Assembly: GCF_003945595.2 (NCBI RefSeq)
Contig: NW_024104508.1
Span: 310,001 to 374,000 of the forward strand
DNA length: 64,000 nucleotides
Direction of reading: 5' to 3'
DNA from: Pipra filicauda
Lineage: Eukaryota; Chordata; Aves; Passeriformes; Pipridae
In this document: positions 24,801 through 36,528 of the stretch, piece by piece
Layout of the letters: each line of letters opens with the position of its first letter
Position numbering within the stretch: position 1 is the stretch's first letter
The notes under the pieces: model-generated
The model's database searches: none
What the model was told of the DNA's origin: nothing
What the model saw: the letters and a program-made list of their open reading frames with translations, nothing else
Made by a program: the position numbers and the translations under genes

Positions 24801-27800
24801 AAATAAAGGCATATAACAGTAAATAGAAAAGGAGACCAAGTTACAAAACAGATTGAACTGGATATAATCAGAACCAAACAGCTTTCACAAAAACTGCAAA
24901 CTTAGCACTTGGATACCTCTCCAGTCAATAATGCAGGTACAGCAGCCTTCTTTAACAAAAGAAAACATTTCTAGGCAGGAAGAAAAGGAATGTAAATAGG
25001 ACAGGCGGCATCACACCAGGAAAAAATAGTTCTTTGAATATATTCTGTTAAAGCTCACAGTATCATTAAGTGGCCCCTCAGCTCCCCTCTTCTCCCACAA
25101 AGCAGAAATCATCTATCACTATTTCCTCTGTACTTGCGAAGTATTTGTTTTAGTGGTATCTCTTACAATGTTTCAGATAAGCTTCTATAAGCATCTAGGA
25201 TCTTATTAGCTAAAAAAAAAAAAAAAAAAAAGAGGTGCACGTGGCACACGGTCTCCATGGGGACACTGCACATGGCGGAAGCTGTGAACAGAGGACTGCC
25301 ATCACAGAAAGGCAATAGGGAAGAATTACACAATAAGGAATGACAAGCTCATTAACATGTAAAAACCATAGCCCTATATATACTGTTATATTTTTGTACG
25401 GCGTCACATTAACAAATTGTTGTTTATTAGGCATGATTTACTGAGTCGAGCAAAACAGAACTGGGCACTAGCTGAGCCAAAGCAGCTGGATGCAAAACTA
25501 ATGCAAACAGTTAAGAGGAGAGTGACGTCTTAACTCCTTCTCTGCATAGCTTGATACACCAGCCAACAGATTAACTGATTACACATCATAACAAAAATTT
25601 CACCTTTTCCTATGCTGTAATAATTTCTGAATAAATACAAAACACAGTCAAGCTTGACAAACTCATACACAAAGAGTTGCAAAATGATTTCTCACCTCCA
25701 CTGAGGATGGTGCTGCCAGTGTTTATAGAAATTATCTTTTTATAATGCATTAGTGTTCTTACATTCAGGCCTATCATGAAAAATCATGAATTGCAAATGT
25801 ATTCATTTCAAACTATTTACACCCGCTTCAAAGTACACATTTGTCTTACTACTATCCCCATGTTATCACTGCATTACCTTACTCTTCTGAACTCACAGCT
25901 CTTTCCACTGCAGTCTCACTGTGGATGCACACTTCAATCCAAAGAAACAAAATCCTGACTGCACAAAGCCAATGATAACACCATGCTCAAAGCTCAAGAA
26001 TTCAGTAGAAGCGTGAATTCCCAACAGAGAGCACCACAAGTTAGTCTCCCCACAATGCTCAAGCCCTGACTTGCATCCACTTGCTTGCTCAGGCTTTGCC
26101 TCTGGCTTAAGAAGTGCCAGTATCAGGAGAAAGGCACTTTAACTATACGTTATAAACAACATGTGTTAACAGCTTATGGACTATTATGCTTCTTTGTTTT
26201 TTTTCTCTTTTATGGAAAAAAATACTTTCAAAAGGTATTTTGCTCAGGAAGAAAAGAAAAAGAGGAATCAAAGCTTTGGACCTTATTTTTATCTTGAAAG
26301 AATAGCAACAACAAAAAAAAAGGCAGCAGTTCCTATAGACAGCAGCAGATGAAGCTTATTTACTGTTTCAGTACAGCCCTGAGCCCCTAAATTTAAGTCC
26401 ACATTAACCAAAATTTAAACTCACTGCAGATTATCAGATTTCATGTGTTTTTTCATTACCCTTATGCAAAATTTACTTTGGCGCAGTACGGGAGTGCATT
26501 ATTAATCAGCATAGGTTTGTTTTAAAAGTAGTCTCTATTTATTCAGAGGTAGAACTGACTCCAAATCCAGGCTGTCTTTTCCACATGGAATGCAAGTGTA
26601 TCAGATTTGGTATTTGATTTTTCAGCTCAGTTGTGAGGGACAAAATGAACTTTGAAAAAAAACTGAGGTAGAGGCTACATGGTAACAGAAAAAGAAATCA
26701 CAGTATTTTACTTTTTTTGGTGGTGGTTTCAGGTATCAAAGTGAAAATGTCAAATGTCTCTCACCACACCCATTACAGTAAAATCTCAGACTCGTTGAAG
26801 ACAATGACGCTTTGCTATTGGCATTAAATGAATCCGGTCTCACCCTCCCATGACTAAAAAAGACACAGTGTCATTTCAAAATCTCAGTCACTTTTCTCTC
26901 CCCTTTTTGCAGCGTTTTCAGATTTATACCTCCCCTGTTTAGTTTCATATTGAAGTCAATTAGCAGCTATAACATAGCTAACTAAGCAGATCTGTGCAGT
27001 TTTATCATGAAGTCTTTAAAATCACTGATCTTTTCAAGCTATTTTGATGAAAAGAGAGAATATTTACCAGCAACTATTAAGCATGAAATTTGAGGAAACA
27101 GAAGCAGCTTGTAGGAGGATTTGCTAACGTAGTTTATTGCTGCTACTTTTCATATATGAAAAGAAACTGCCTCTGAAATCTCTGAGGAAAATGCAAATAG
27201 ATGTTCTTGGAAGGCAGTACAAGCCAAATGCAAGTTACAAAGTCAGATAACTTGATCTTAAGGATTTTATCACAACTAAATACACTGATATCTCAAAAGT
27301 GTCACACTAATAGATGTGTAAAATCAGAATCTACTTGTCCGGTGCTGCTGGAAAAAGAGACAGTAGAGACATACAAGGATTTTCACATGAGTCTTCCCCA
27401 TAAATGTGTGCATGGAACCCAGAGATGAAATCCTCCACAAGAACTCACAAGACTATCTACCAGGCAGTGATACCCTCTCAGTGGTGACAATAGGTATATG
27501 TTTGTTGAAACAACTAGATGGAAAAAAAAGGCATCCACTCTTGAGTGATTCTGCAGAGCAATATACCTACACCTAACACAATGGAAAACCTATTCAAGAA
27601 TAGCTAATCTGTGTGAAGCTATGACTGCAGAATGCTGTTAGAAGCAGTGAAAACTGAAAATCCTCTGAAGTAAGTGTTCACTGAGCACGTTAAAGCTTTA
27701 GGTAGGCATCTCTCAACCCATCCACCCACATACCTGGAGGTGGTATCCATGTGATAAATTGCATTTAACATGCACCTGCACTCTACCTACTAATCCATCC

Positions 27801-28759
27801 TCACCTTGGCTACTTCTAGCATTAGAAATCTCCAAAGTGTTTCAAACAACGACCTTCTGCAAGGAAGAATTTCTTCTCAAAAGTGTATTGCCAAGAAGCC
27901 AGGAAAGATTTAATTTCAAGTGTACTGCAGTTCAACGGGGTTAGAAATAGGATCTTGAAATTCTTAGAAAACTAGGTTTCTATGGGGTTTCAGGATTATT
28001 ACTATTTCTAGGAGATGGAAAAACAGGATTTCTAAAAGGAAAACTCATAGTTTGGTCACTAAGCGACTTGGAGATGCATATACATATACACAGCCAAGGA
28101 CTGGGGCAGGAAGTAAACTCCTTCAGGCACTGACAAAAAGACAACACGCACTGCTATTCTTGAATCACCCACAGACAAGACCACCATTTCCTCAAGCCAG
28201 ACAGACCCATCACACAACTGCCCTCACTGACAGCTTAGAGTCCATGCAAGGCTCCTTACCAACCATCAGCTGCATGGAAAATTCAGGCCTCAACAGGGGG
28301 AACACACCCTCTAGTTGTTGAACTTCAAGAAAACCTACAGTGTTTTGAAGGCACAAATTAAAGGTGCCGTAAGTGTATGGAGGAAATGCTAAATTTTTCC
28401 TTAAAATGCCGCAGCCAGTCTCTCTTTATGACGTGGCAATTAGAGAGAAGCAAATACTCACTTCTTGTCTCCAAAGTGTGTGCTCTGTGGCAGCTTGAAG
28501 AAGTGCCTGGAGCAGTAACAGAGGTCCACAGAGACCTCTACCCATGCCCAGAGTACTCAGAGTGCACCTCCTTTGGCAGGCACGAAAAATCTCTGCCTCA
28601 AGATGAGAGAAATAAGAATTTTGTGGGAAGGCCAGTTTATTATTATTTCAACTCTGGCTGGGCACCAGGACTGGACCCTGAATAAATTATGCCAGGATAT
28701 ATGCTGAAAGTTAGCTTCCCTAGCAGTTTTGCACAAACAGAAATCAGCAGGAGTCCAGC
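21841..28759. other. gene-empty stretch
   Basis: No gene, RNA gene or clear interspersed repeat could be supported. A 20-base A run lies at 25212-25231 and smaller A-tracts at about 24208 and 24463. Open frames here are 60-102 codons long and look random. The chemistry is uniformly A/T-rich. Confidence 0.5.
25212..25231 (+). repeat. 20-base A run
   Basis: The longest uninterrupted homopolymer seen in the window. The sequence to its left does not resemble a retroposon body, so I list it as a simple repeat. Confidence 0.85.
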
Positions 28760-28920
28760 ATGTAGAACGGCTTCCGAATCGGGTCATTAATCTGTTCGAG
28801 CAGAAAAACCTACCCAACAAACACATTAGCAGTCACCGCACTCCAGGTTACAAGGCTGAACTATCATGCAAATTGATACACATCTCTCGCCTTCTCGAGT
28901 CACAGAGGAAGTTACAAGCA
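28760..28920. promoter_or_regulatory. CpG-retaining patch with octamer motif
   Basis: In a region otherwise nearly free of CpG, this 160-base patch keeps about eight (for example in GAACGGCTTCCGAATCGGG, TTCGAGC, CACCGCAC, CTCGCC and TCTCGAG). It contains a perfect POU octamer, ATGCAAAT, at 28866-28873. Retained CpG suggests low germline methylation or selection, so a regulatory element is possible. Nothing else supports a promoter, and a 110-codon frame crossing it is unrecognised. Confidence 0.25.
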
Positions 28921-31900
28921 ACCTACAGGGGAGAGAGCACAGAAACGCAGGGATGTGCACTCCTGGTGAGGAGCAATGGAACAGGACAGATTTATTCAGT
29001 CACTGTGATGATGACATGGTATTATTTTTTTCTGCAACACCATGTAAATATTCAGAGATGATCACATCCTGAAATGGCTTGGCTCTAGAAATATGGTTGT
29101 TTTACCACAAAAATCCTTGCCACCTTGAATAAGCACACAAAACCACAAGGGCAGAAGGCAATTCAAAGTTTTAAGTACACAGAGACACACAGATTAGCCA
29201 CAAACATCTTTTTTTCTTCTACTTGTTTGATGATTTTTCAATAAACTAAGCCATCTCCACCTGCTGTCCAGTCAAACAGCTGATTAGTTAGATGGCTCCC
29301 TCCAAGTCTTTTAGAAAGGATAGTCTTGAGGTCTTGATTTCAAGGACAGACCAGCAGTTTTTTCATAGTTTTATAGGATGCTATTCCTTATTAATGATGT
29401 AAATAAAGCAGAGCTAAGAGGCCTTTCCATTTTGAAGCTTGGGCTCAAAAGAGAAAACTTTTTTTATTTTATTTAATACTGATAATATTGCAGGCGTGAA
29501 AGGATTTTACTCTTCCAGTCCCTAGACAAAAACTAAAATCTCTCTTTAAAGTAACTATGAACAGGGTCGACCGAAGCAGGACAGAAAGACATATCTCTCA
29601 GACACTGTTTCTGTCAGAAATACCCATCATTTACACCAGCGCAGAAAAGAACTACATATGAGGCAAGTTATGAAACGAGAACAGTCCTATGTAAATCATA
29701 TAAATGCGTGACTATATAACCAACAAACATGATCTGTGTTAACACTGGCTGGCACCTTTTCAGAGGCTTCAGGAAACAATGGGAACTAAGGAAAGTAAGA
29801 GGAAAGAAGGGTTGGCTAAGAGATGCACCTGCTCCCTTCCTTCCCCTTCCCATTTTGCATAGAAAAATTTGCACAGTTACAACTCTTTAAGTGCACATTA
29901 AACTTATGCCCTTTTACATTGACATGACTCTAAAGACATTATCGCTGATGTAAAATACTATACTACTATTTAGAAGCATTTCTGTAGTACCAGATGGTGA
30001 AAAGAAGCCCTTGTACAGTTAGGAATTTGACTTTATATCTCTAGCTTTAGAACTTATTTAGCTGTGATTTTCATTTCCCTATGTATGATAAAAACACAAT
30101 GATGAGACTTGTTAAGAGAGCGTGCTTAAGTAAAAACACCTACTAATTGTCACATATATACTGAAATACACAATTTACATAAATTTATAAACACAAATAC
30201 TTATAACATATATGGATACAGCTATAATTGCTATACATAGAGATATAAAAAGTATACATATATATATAAAACCTCCTGAGAATACGAATTACCAAATGCG
30301 TATAAGGGGACAACTCTTACTCTCACCAGAAATCCCAGAATCAATTCTTGAAGTAATGGTAGTGTGAGTTCTGCTTCACAGTGGAGAACAGTCAGTGAAC
30401 AAAAGTTTAAACTGTTTCAAGTGAGCCTGAAAGATGCTTATTCATCAGTTCGTTGCAAACGGCTCATTTAATTCAACCTCAGAGGCATTCACTCTTCACT
30501 TTTCAACCTCAGAAAGCAGTAACCTAGCTAAGGAGGTTAGATGCAGTATCATCAACTCAGATCAAATATATGCCAATGAACAGCTGAGACTTAAATTTAT
30601 GCCCAGCATGGTTACATGGGCATGAAAATGAACAGTAGATATAATCGGTTTCAGCTAAGTTATGTATATTTGCTTGTTCTTGAAGAGTTTCAGAGTGACA
30701 AATATTGAACAAAAAACCCGAAATTAAAATCAGCCATGGAAAAATTAATCTACATGCCAAGAAGAACTGACTCAGGTTCCATGACAAACAGGTACATATT
30801 CAAAATTAACTTTAAAAATGCTTCTATATTCAACTAATGTGCTATAAAATGACGAACATATATATTATACGCACCAATTATAAAACACTGCAGCAAGTAT
30901 TAACTACATGCACAGACCTTATGAGCACCTTGGGAGCAGGACAGTGAACTAAATAAAGTCAAGCAATCTTGAAATCCACAGACATTGCATCTTCCCTGAA
31001 CTAAAAGAGGGAGTGAGGTGTTCAGAGGTTTCTTTTTTTTTTTTCTGAATGAGAGAGAAAAAAATACAGCAGATGCTTGAAGAATCAGTAGGTTTAGTCC
31101 AGAAGCATAATATTTACCAGAAAATTAAACCTACTGAAATCCTGCAATATCTGCTTTTATCAGACTCACCTATTTCCAGAAAGATGGCAACCATTTATAA
31201 GTCCATTTCCACAAGAAAATTATAAAAATCCTTTGGATGTGCAATGCTCGGTATTCAATATTTGTCCCCAGCAGACACTGTTGTTAAACAAAATGGGAAG
31301 CAGCCTTCAAAGCATCCAGACAGAAAAGCAAATCCTAGTCTCCCTGTAAATCCTGCAAAAATACATCTCGTTCACTTGTGTGGATCTCTTTATTGCAGTT
31401 GACATGGGCTTGCCCAGGGGACTAACTTGTTGTTCCATAAAGATCCTTAAATAGGCACTACTGATGAAACATTTAATCCAAGCCCTGGTATCAAATGGCT
31501 GCTATTGCCAGTGACAGTGATAGAAAAATCTATTTGCCAATTAAATAACTGCATGCAAAGCTATGACTGTTTATTATACCTTTTAACATAGTTCAGCTGG
31601 TTTGGATCGTACCCAGTGAGCTTCATATTTTACGAAAACTGCATTCCGCATAACTTAAAAGCAACATGCTTTAAGCCTTCGTTTTTTAAATACACCTTTT
31701 CACTCGTGGTTATGAAGTGTTTGCTTGGGCAAGGGAATACATTTTACACAGAAATGCCACTTATATCACTCAGCTATACATATATATTGTGTTGGACTTC
31801 TCTGTGTTGATAATGAAATTATGATTTATGTTTAGAATATAAGACCGTATTTTAGTTGTTGGAAAAAAATCCCCACTTTAAAAACTCACTCTGTTTACTT

Positions 31901-34900
31901 TAAATGCTACAGATGTAAAAAAGCTATTCATTTTTTTGTAAAACTAAAGGAATACATTTTGATCCCATGAGTCTAATAAAACTCTGTATAAACATAACAA
32001 TAGGGAAAGCTAAGATGAATAGTCGAGATGAGCACTTAAGCCTGGACTTCATTTCAGTTGGACTTCTACTATGCCAGGAAACAAGAAAACAAGTGAAGGG
32101 GCAGTAATTAAAAGGGATTTAAAATTAGTGGTAGTGCTACACCCACGTGTGGAATATCACTAAAATAGGACACAGCACTCGGTTTGACAAGGCCGTAATT
32201 TAATAAAGGTCATAAGGGTGTAAATGGCAGCTCAGAAAAGTCATCTTTGCTGAGAGCAGCTTAAGGATATGCTTAACTTGAAGTAACCATATCTTAACAT
32301 GTGCTTTATGTCAAGCATGAATATACAACTTTGGGAGACAGACTGTATTTTCGTTTCAACTTAGTAAGAGAAAAAAAATGAAGTCATGTTAATATATAAA
32401 TTAGTATTGAATAAAAATGAGATAAAAATACTGCAAATTGCAGAATATACAGCTGAAATGAATCCCTTTCCATAAGCAGTGAAAAAGACAGACTAAGTTG
32501 AGATTTTCTTTTCTTTTAATCACAAGAAATTTTTTTTTCCCTTGATCTTAAAAAAATTACCAAATGTAAGTTAGTACCTTACTCCTATTCCCCACTGCCA
32601 TAAATTTAGTATAAATTAAGAAAAGAAATTACACTTAGTATTTCAGAATGAACATTGATGCTCCGACATTTTGAATTAAGATTTAAGTTACTATATGCAA
32701 TTCCAATTTTAACTTTTTAACTACTTTGTCAGGATAAGTTGTAGTTTCTACTGTATCAATTTCTGGAGAAAATATTTCCATTTTTATCAGATCAAAATAA
32801 TATAATTTATAGAAGCACTATTTCCATTTTCACATTTAAGCATTATTCAAGGAAATTATTTATGAATTTTAGTAACCCTTTAAAAGTATACAGGCTGAAA
32901 TCGGGCAGGAAGCTTCACTTGAAGACTTTCTGTGAGGTAAATCAACTAATTTCAGTATGCTGCTCTACCATAGCTTCATGAGAACACAAATTGTAGTGTT
33001 ATCTTTGACTGCATTAAATTTAGCCTCTAAAGTATAAAAAAACCCAAAAACCAACTGTTTGTCTAGCAAATAAAGTTAATGTTGTTATGTCACATTACAA
33101 TATCTCTCTTCGTATACTTTATGGCTATTTATATGGGAAAAAGTCCAGACTGTCAGTGTTCAAAAACTGCATTTGAGCCTCCTTACTTCCTTTATTTCTC
33201 CCTGCTGGGCAGAAATTTTTAATCACAGAAATACCTCCCGTAACTCCATCTCATATCCAACTTATACTCAAATTCAAGCATAATCACTTTGTTGTAAAAA
33301 TATGTTGAGCAGACTCGACCAGAACCCATTATGTTCACATCTGAGCAACACATTTTTGTGAAGGATACGAGAAGGAGGACCTGCAGAGAAACCGAGTCCC
33401 CGGTCCTGAAAACAAGGGGTTTTGGTATTTACAGTATGCAGGTGAGTGCCACCTCTGAGAGATTGCAGGTGCTCTCAGGTGCTTCCTCCTCTGCACTGGA
33501 CCACAGCCAGAATGCACAAACTGCAGGAAAAAACTATTTTCTAACTTCCCTAAAAAAATGTAAATTAATTTTTTTAAAAATTTTTATTTTTTTTTTGTAG
33601 TTTTGAATGAGACATTTTTTGATAAATATTCATCAAAATCTCACTTAACATTTTAGACTTTTTAGCACATTTCTTTAATGAGCTCGGCTTCAACTCACAT
33701 TCAGGAAACACTTTGGGAATTTCTTATCTGTTGTTTTCAAAGTTTCTCTTTCAAATACACAGTAGCAATCATCAAAACTTTTATTTCATTCTTCTAGGAT
33801 TCTGATCTCTAACATCTACAATTATACTCATTTATTAGTGCATAAAATATCTTTAAATGTGCCAAATCTATCTGATTAAATATACTTCAACATAATTAGC
33901 AATGCATAAACTATTCCTTTTTTTTTTTTATGTATCACAATGAATACATTGGCTTTAACATCTATTCTCTTGATCAGTCATTTTGAGGTGGTCTACTTTT
34001 GTTTTCCTGACTTTCACAAACATGCTTGCAGCCAGTAAGAGACTCTTCACTATGATTAATGGCCTCCCATTGGGTATACAGAAAATTTCCCAGCCTGGTT
34101 CCCTTGAGAATGCTCCACTACATGGATTTCTACGCAAAGCTAGATTAAAAGAGGAGGAGCAATAGCTATAGTCCACCTACCCCACAGCCATCAATTATAT
34201 ACAGTTATAAATCAAAGTTTTCAGCCAGAACAAAGCCTAGTGTGGCAAACAAACAAGGGCGTTCACAGCAAATTGTTTTGAAGCAGAATAAAACTCTTGA
34301 TAGAAACAATGGGGCAAGCAAAGCCACTGTCAATATCACTATAAAGTTCCGTTGATTTATTAAGAATTGGACACAGTGTATCCAATTACTGCTGAATTAA
34401 CTTAAACAGAAAGCAGCAAGTGGAAAAATAAGCAAGGAGACGGTTTTCTCTTTTGAAAAGAAAAAATCATGCAATTCTATATCATAGTTAATTGAAGACA
34501 GTAACATGAATCATAAAGTATCTGTACTTTAATTCCTTGTATTTGTGTTTCTTGGCTTTTGGTTTTAAGCTGTCTCTTTTACGAAATGCTGGTATGTCTA
34601 TCTCATCCATATTTCATCTCCGGTCTGTTTGTTTTCCTGGCTATTTCTGCCTCTATGCCATGGATGATTTTGATCGGTTTGGATATTTTTAAATACCCTT
34701 CACACACAATCTGCTTTCAAAGAAGACAGCAGAAAAAAACACTAGGGGACATGGAGACAAAAGACTGTTAGCATCACTCACATGTATCTTCCCTTCTGGG
34801 CAACGTGAATTATCTACAAGGAGTTGGGTCCCCTTTTTTTTGGGACATTTAAAATTCCATTTTTTGATACACAGCGATTTTGGGAAAGCCAAATAATATA

Positions 34901-35297
34901 GCCAAAATCAGTCAAAATGTAAGTAAGCTCCTGAAAATCCAACAAGCTCCAGCCAAAAAATAGTTGATATTTGCTATTGCACCCAGTCCTCACTGTAGAA
35001 TGTATTTCACATAGACTTTGTCTCCCTCTGAAGAAAGAGATGCTTAAGAAAAGTGCTCATTTAATTTTCAGCAAGTGAAAAATTAGATTTTTACAACTCT
35101 GACTAAAGCTGCACAGCCAAAGGCAAATGCCTTTAGGATGACTGCACTTTCCTGTGAGACAAACCTTGTCCTACACCATATTTTCCCCAATCTGTCCTTG
35201 TGCTACAGTCCTCCACCTTGCAAGAGGCATCAGCACCCCAAATTTGGAGTTAGATGGAGTTCCTGCGCCTCTGACTGAGTATGGTCACACATGGAAT
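28921..35297. other. gene-empty A/T-rich stretch
   Basis: No gene or interspersed repeat is supported. TA-rich runs lie at about 30140-30270, and T-rich and A-rich runs at 31030-31041 and 33570-33600. A good donor-like CAGGTGAGT occurs at about 33437-33445 but lacks a convincing acceptor upstream. Confidence 0.5.
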
Positions 35298-35430
35298 ATA
35301 GAATCATAGAACAGAATCATTTCGATTGGAAAAGACCTTTAATATCGAGTCCATCCGTTAATCGAGCACTGCCAAGCCCACCACTAAATCATGTCCCCAA
35401 GTACCACAAATGCACAGATGTACAGAGCTA
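35298..35430 (-). repeat. CR1 LINE 3' end, truncated
   Basis: Begins ATAGAATCATAGAACAGAAT, then GATTGGAAAAGACCTTTAAT, 'cgagtccatccgttaatc', 'gcactgccaagcccaccacta' and 'atcatgtccccaagtacca'. This is the complement of an avian CR1 3' end in the same subfamily style as the copy at 53351. The octamer end lies on the left, so the element reads on the minus strand. It is 5'-truncated after about 130 bases, as is usual for CR1. Confidence 0.85.
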
Positions 35431-35849
35431 TGTTAATGCACACACAAACTCCTGTTTTCTCTGCCAAGCTCTCTTGAAAAATGCTCAGTGCATTCAGAAT
35501 GATATAAAGGCACCATCCACCATAGGTTGAAGGATTCCTATGGGCCATGCAGAAACAAAGACTTCCAAGACACCCAGTCCCATGACTGACAGGCATCAAG
35601 CAGTGCCCAAGTCTGTCTGCCGAACCACTTCTTCTTCACAGGAAAAGTGCTTTCCAAGGAAGAATTCCTGAAAAATCCAGAATGTGGTGGGCTCCCTATT
35701 CTGTGCATTGGGGTATGGCAAGTGCTGATGACTACGGCAAGGCAGATGTTCCAGGTTACTCCTGCAACACACAATATACTGAACACCTTAACACAACGCC
35801 GTGCAGGAGGGTGAGATCGGACTGTAAGAGGCCATCTCATCCCAGGACA
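35431..35849. other. no feature seen between two CR1 pieces
   Basis: Slightly G/C-richer sequence with a 100-codon minus-strand open frame lacking recognisable content. It may be further decayed CR1 DNA, but I cannot show it. Confidence 0.4.
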
Positions 35850-36060
35850 GGATAAACTACATCAGTGCTGCTCCTGACAGACTTATTTTTAAATACTTCT
35901 AATGATGGGAAGTTCATAATCTCTTACAGAGGTCTTCTCCAGAGCTTTATTATCTGTACCATCAGAATGGTTTTCTAATCTTTCTGTCATTGCTTTCTTT
36001 TGTCTTCTAATTATTCCTGTCCAAGTTATTCTTGTCTTTGCAGCACTGCCACATAGAATC
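35850..36060 (-). repeat. older diverged CR1 fragment
   Basis: Segments resembling 'cctccaatgatgggga-ttc', 'ccagagctttattatctgta', 'ggttttctaatctttctgtc' and 'ttattcctgtcc' follow the order of an old CR1 3' UTR (aatgatgggaattc ... ccagtgcttaacta ... agtttttcctaata ... cttgtcc). It is more diverged than its neighbour at 35298, so it is a separate, older insertion. Ends are approximate. Confidence 0.5.
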
Positions 36061-36484
36061 CATAACACTAGTGTCTTTCACAGAAGCAGCTCAAAGGTAT
36101 GATGCACAAAAAGGAAAGTATAATGCAGTCTGTAAGCATCCTGCCTAAGTAAAGGTGTGGTGAGAAACATGGACCATCCCCTCAAGGGCTGCTGAGAAAT
36201 TCCCAGTAAAAATCCAGAACAGTTAAGTGTGCTTAGTGTCTTTCAGGTTTGTAACATACATATCAACAGTATTGGTTACTGATTAATGAGGCTTTTTTCC
36301 TCCATCGTTTTTTTCCCCTTTTTTACTTTATGGGGATAAATGACTGGAAAATAGAGTATAGAAGCTACATGATGTTTGGAGCTCTAACCCAGCTCTGCTG
36401 CTACCTCTGTACGACCTAATTCAAAATACCTAAGTCTACATCCTTCAGCAACCAAACAAAACTGCAGAAGATCAGTTTCACAAC

Positions 36485-36519
36485 GAATCAGAATCAGAAT
36501 CAGAATCAGATCAGAATCA
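36485..36519 (+). repeat. (GAATCA)n array between short direct repeats
   Basis: Four or more GAATCA units with a shortened unit near the end. The array is bracketed by CACAACGAAT at 36480-36489 and 36519-36528. Confidence 0.85.
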
Positions 36520-36528
36520 CAACGAATT

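Noticed and set aside
33331..33450. Donor-like CAGGTGAGT after an open frame near 33437
   Set aside because: No upstream acceptor with a pyrimidine tract and no promoter signal to make it a first exon.
36053..36060. CATAGAAT resembling a CR1 octamer
   Set aside because: A single copy without the flanking CR1 tail.
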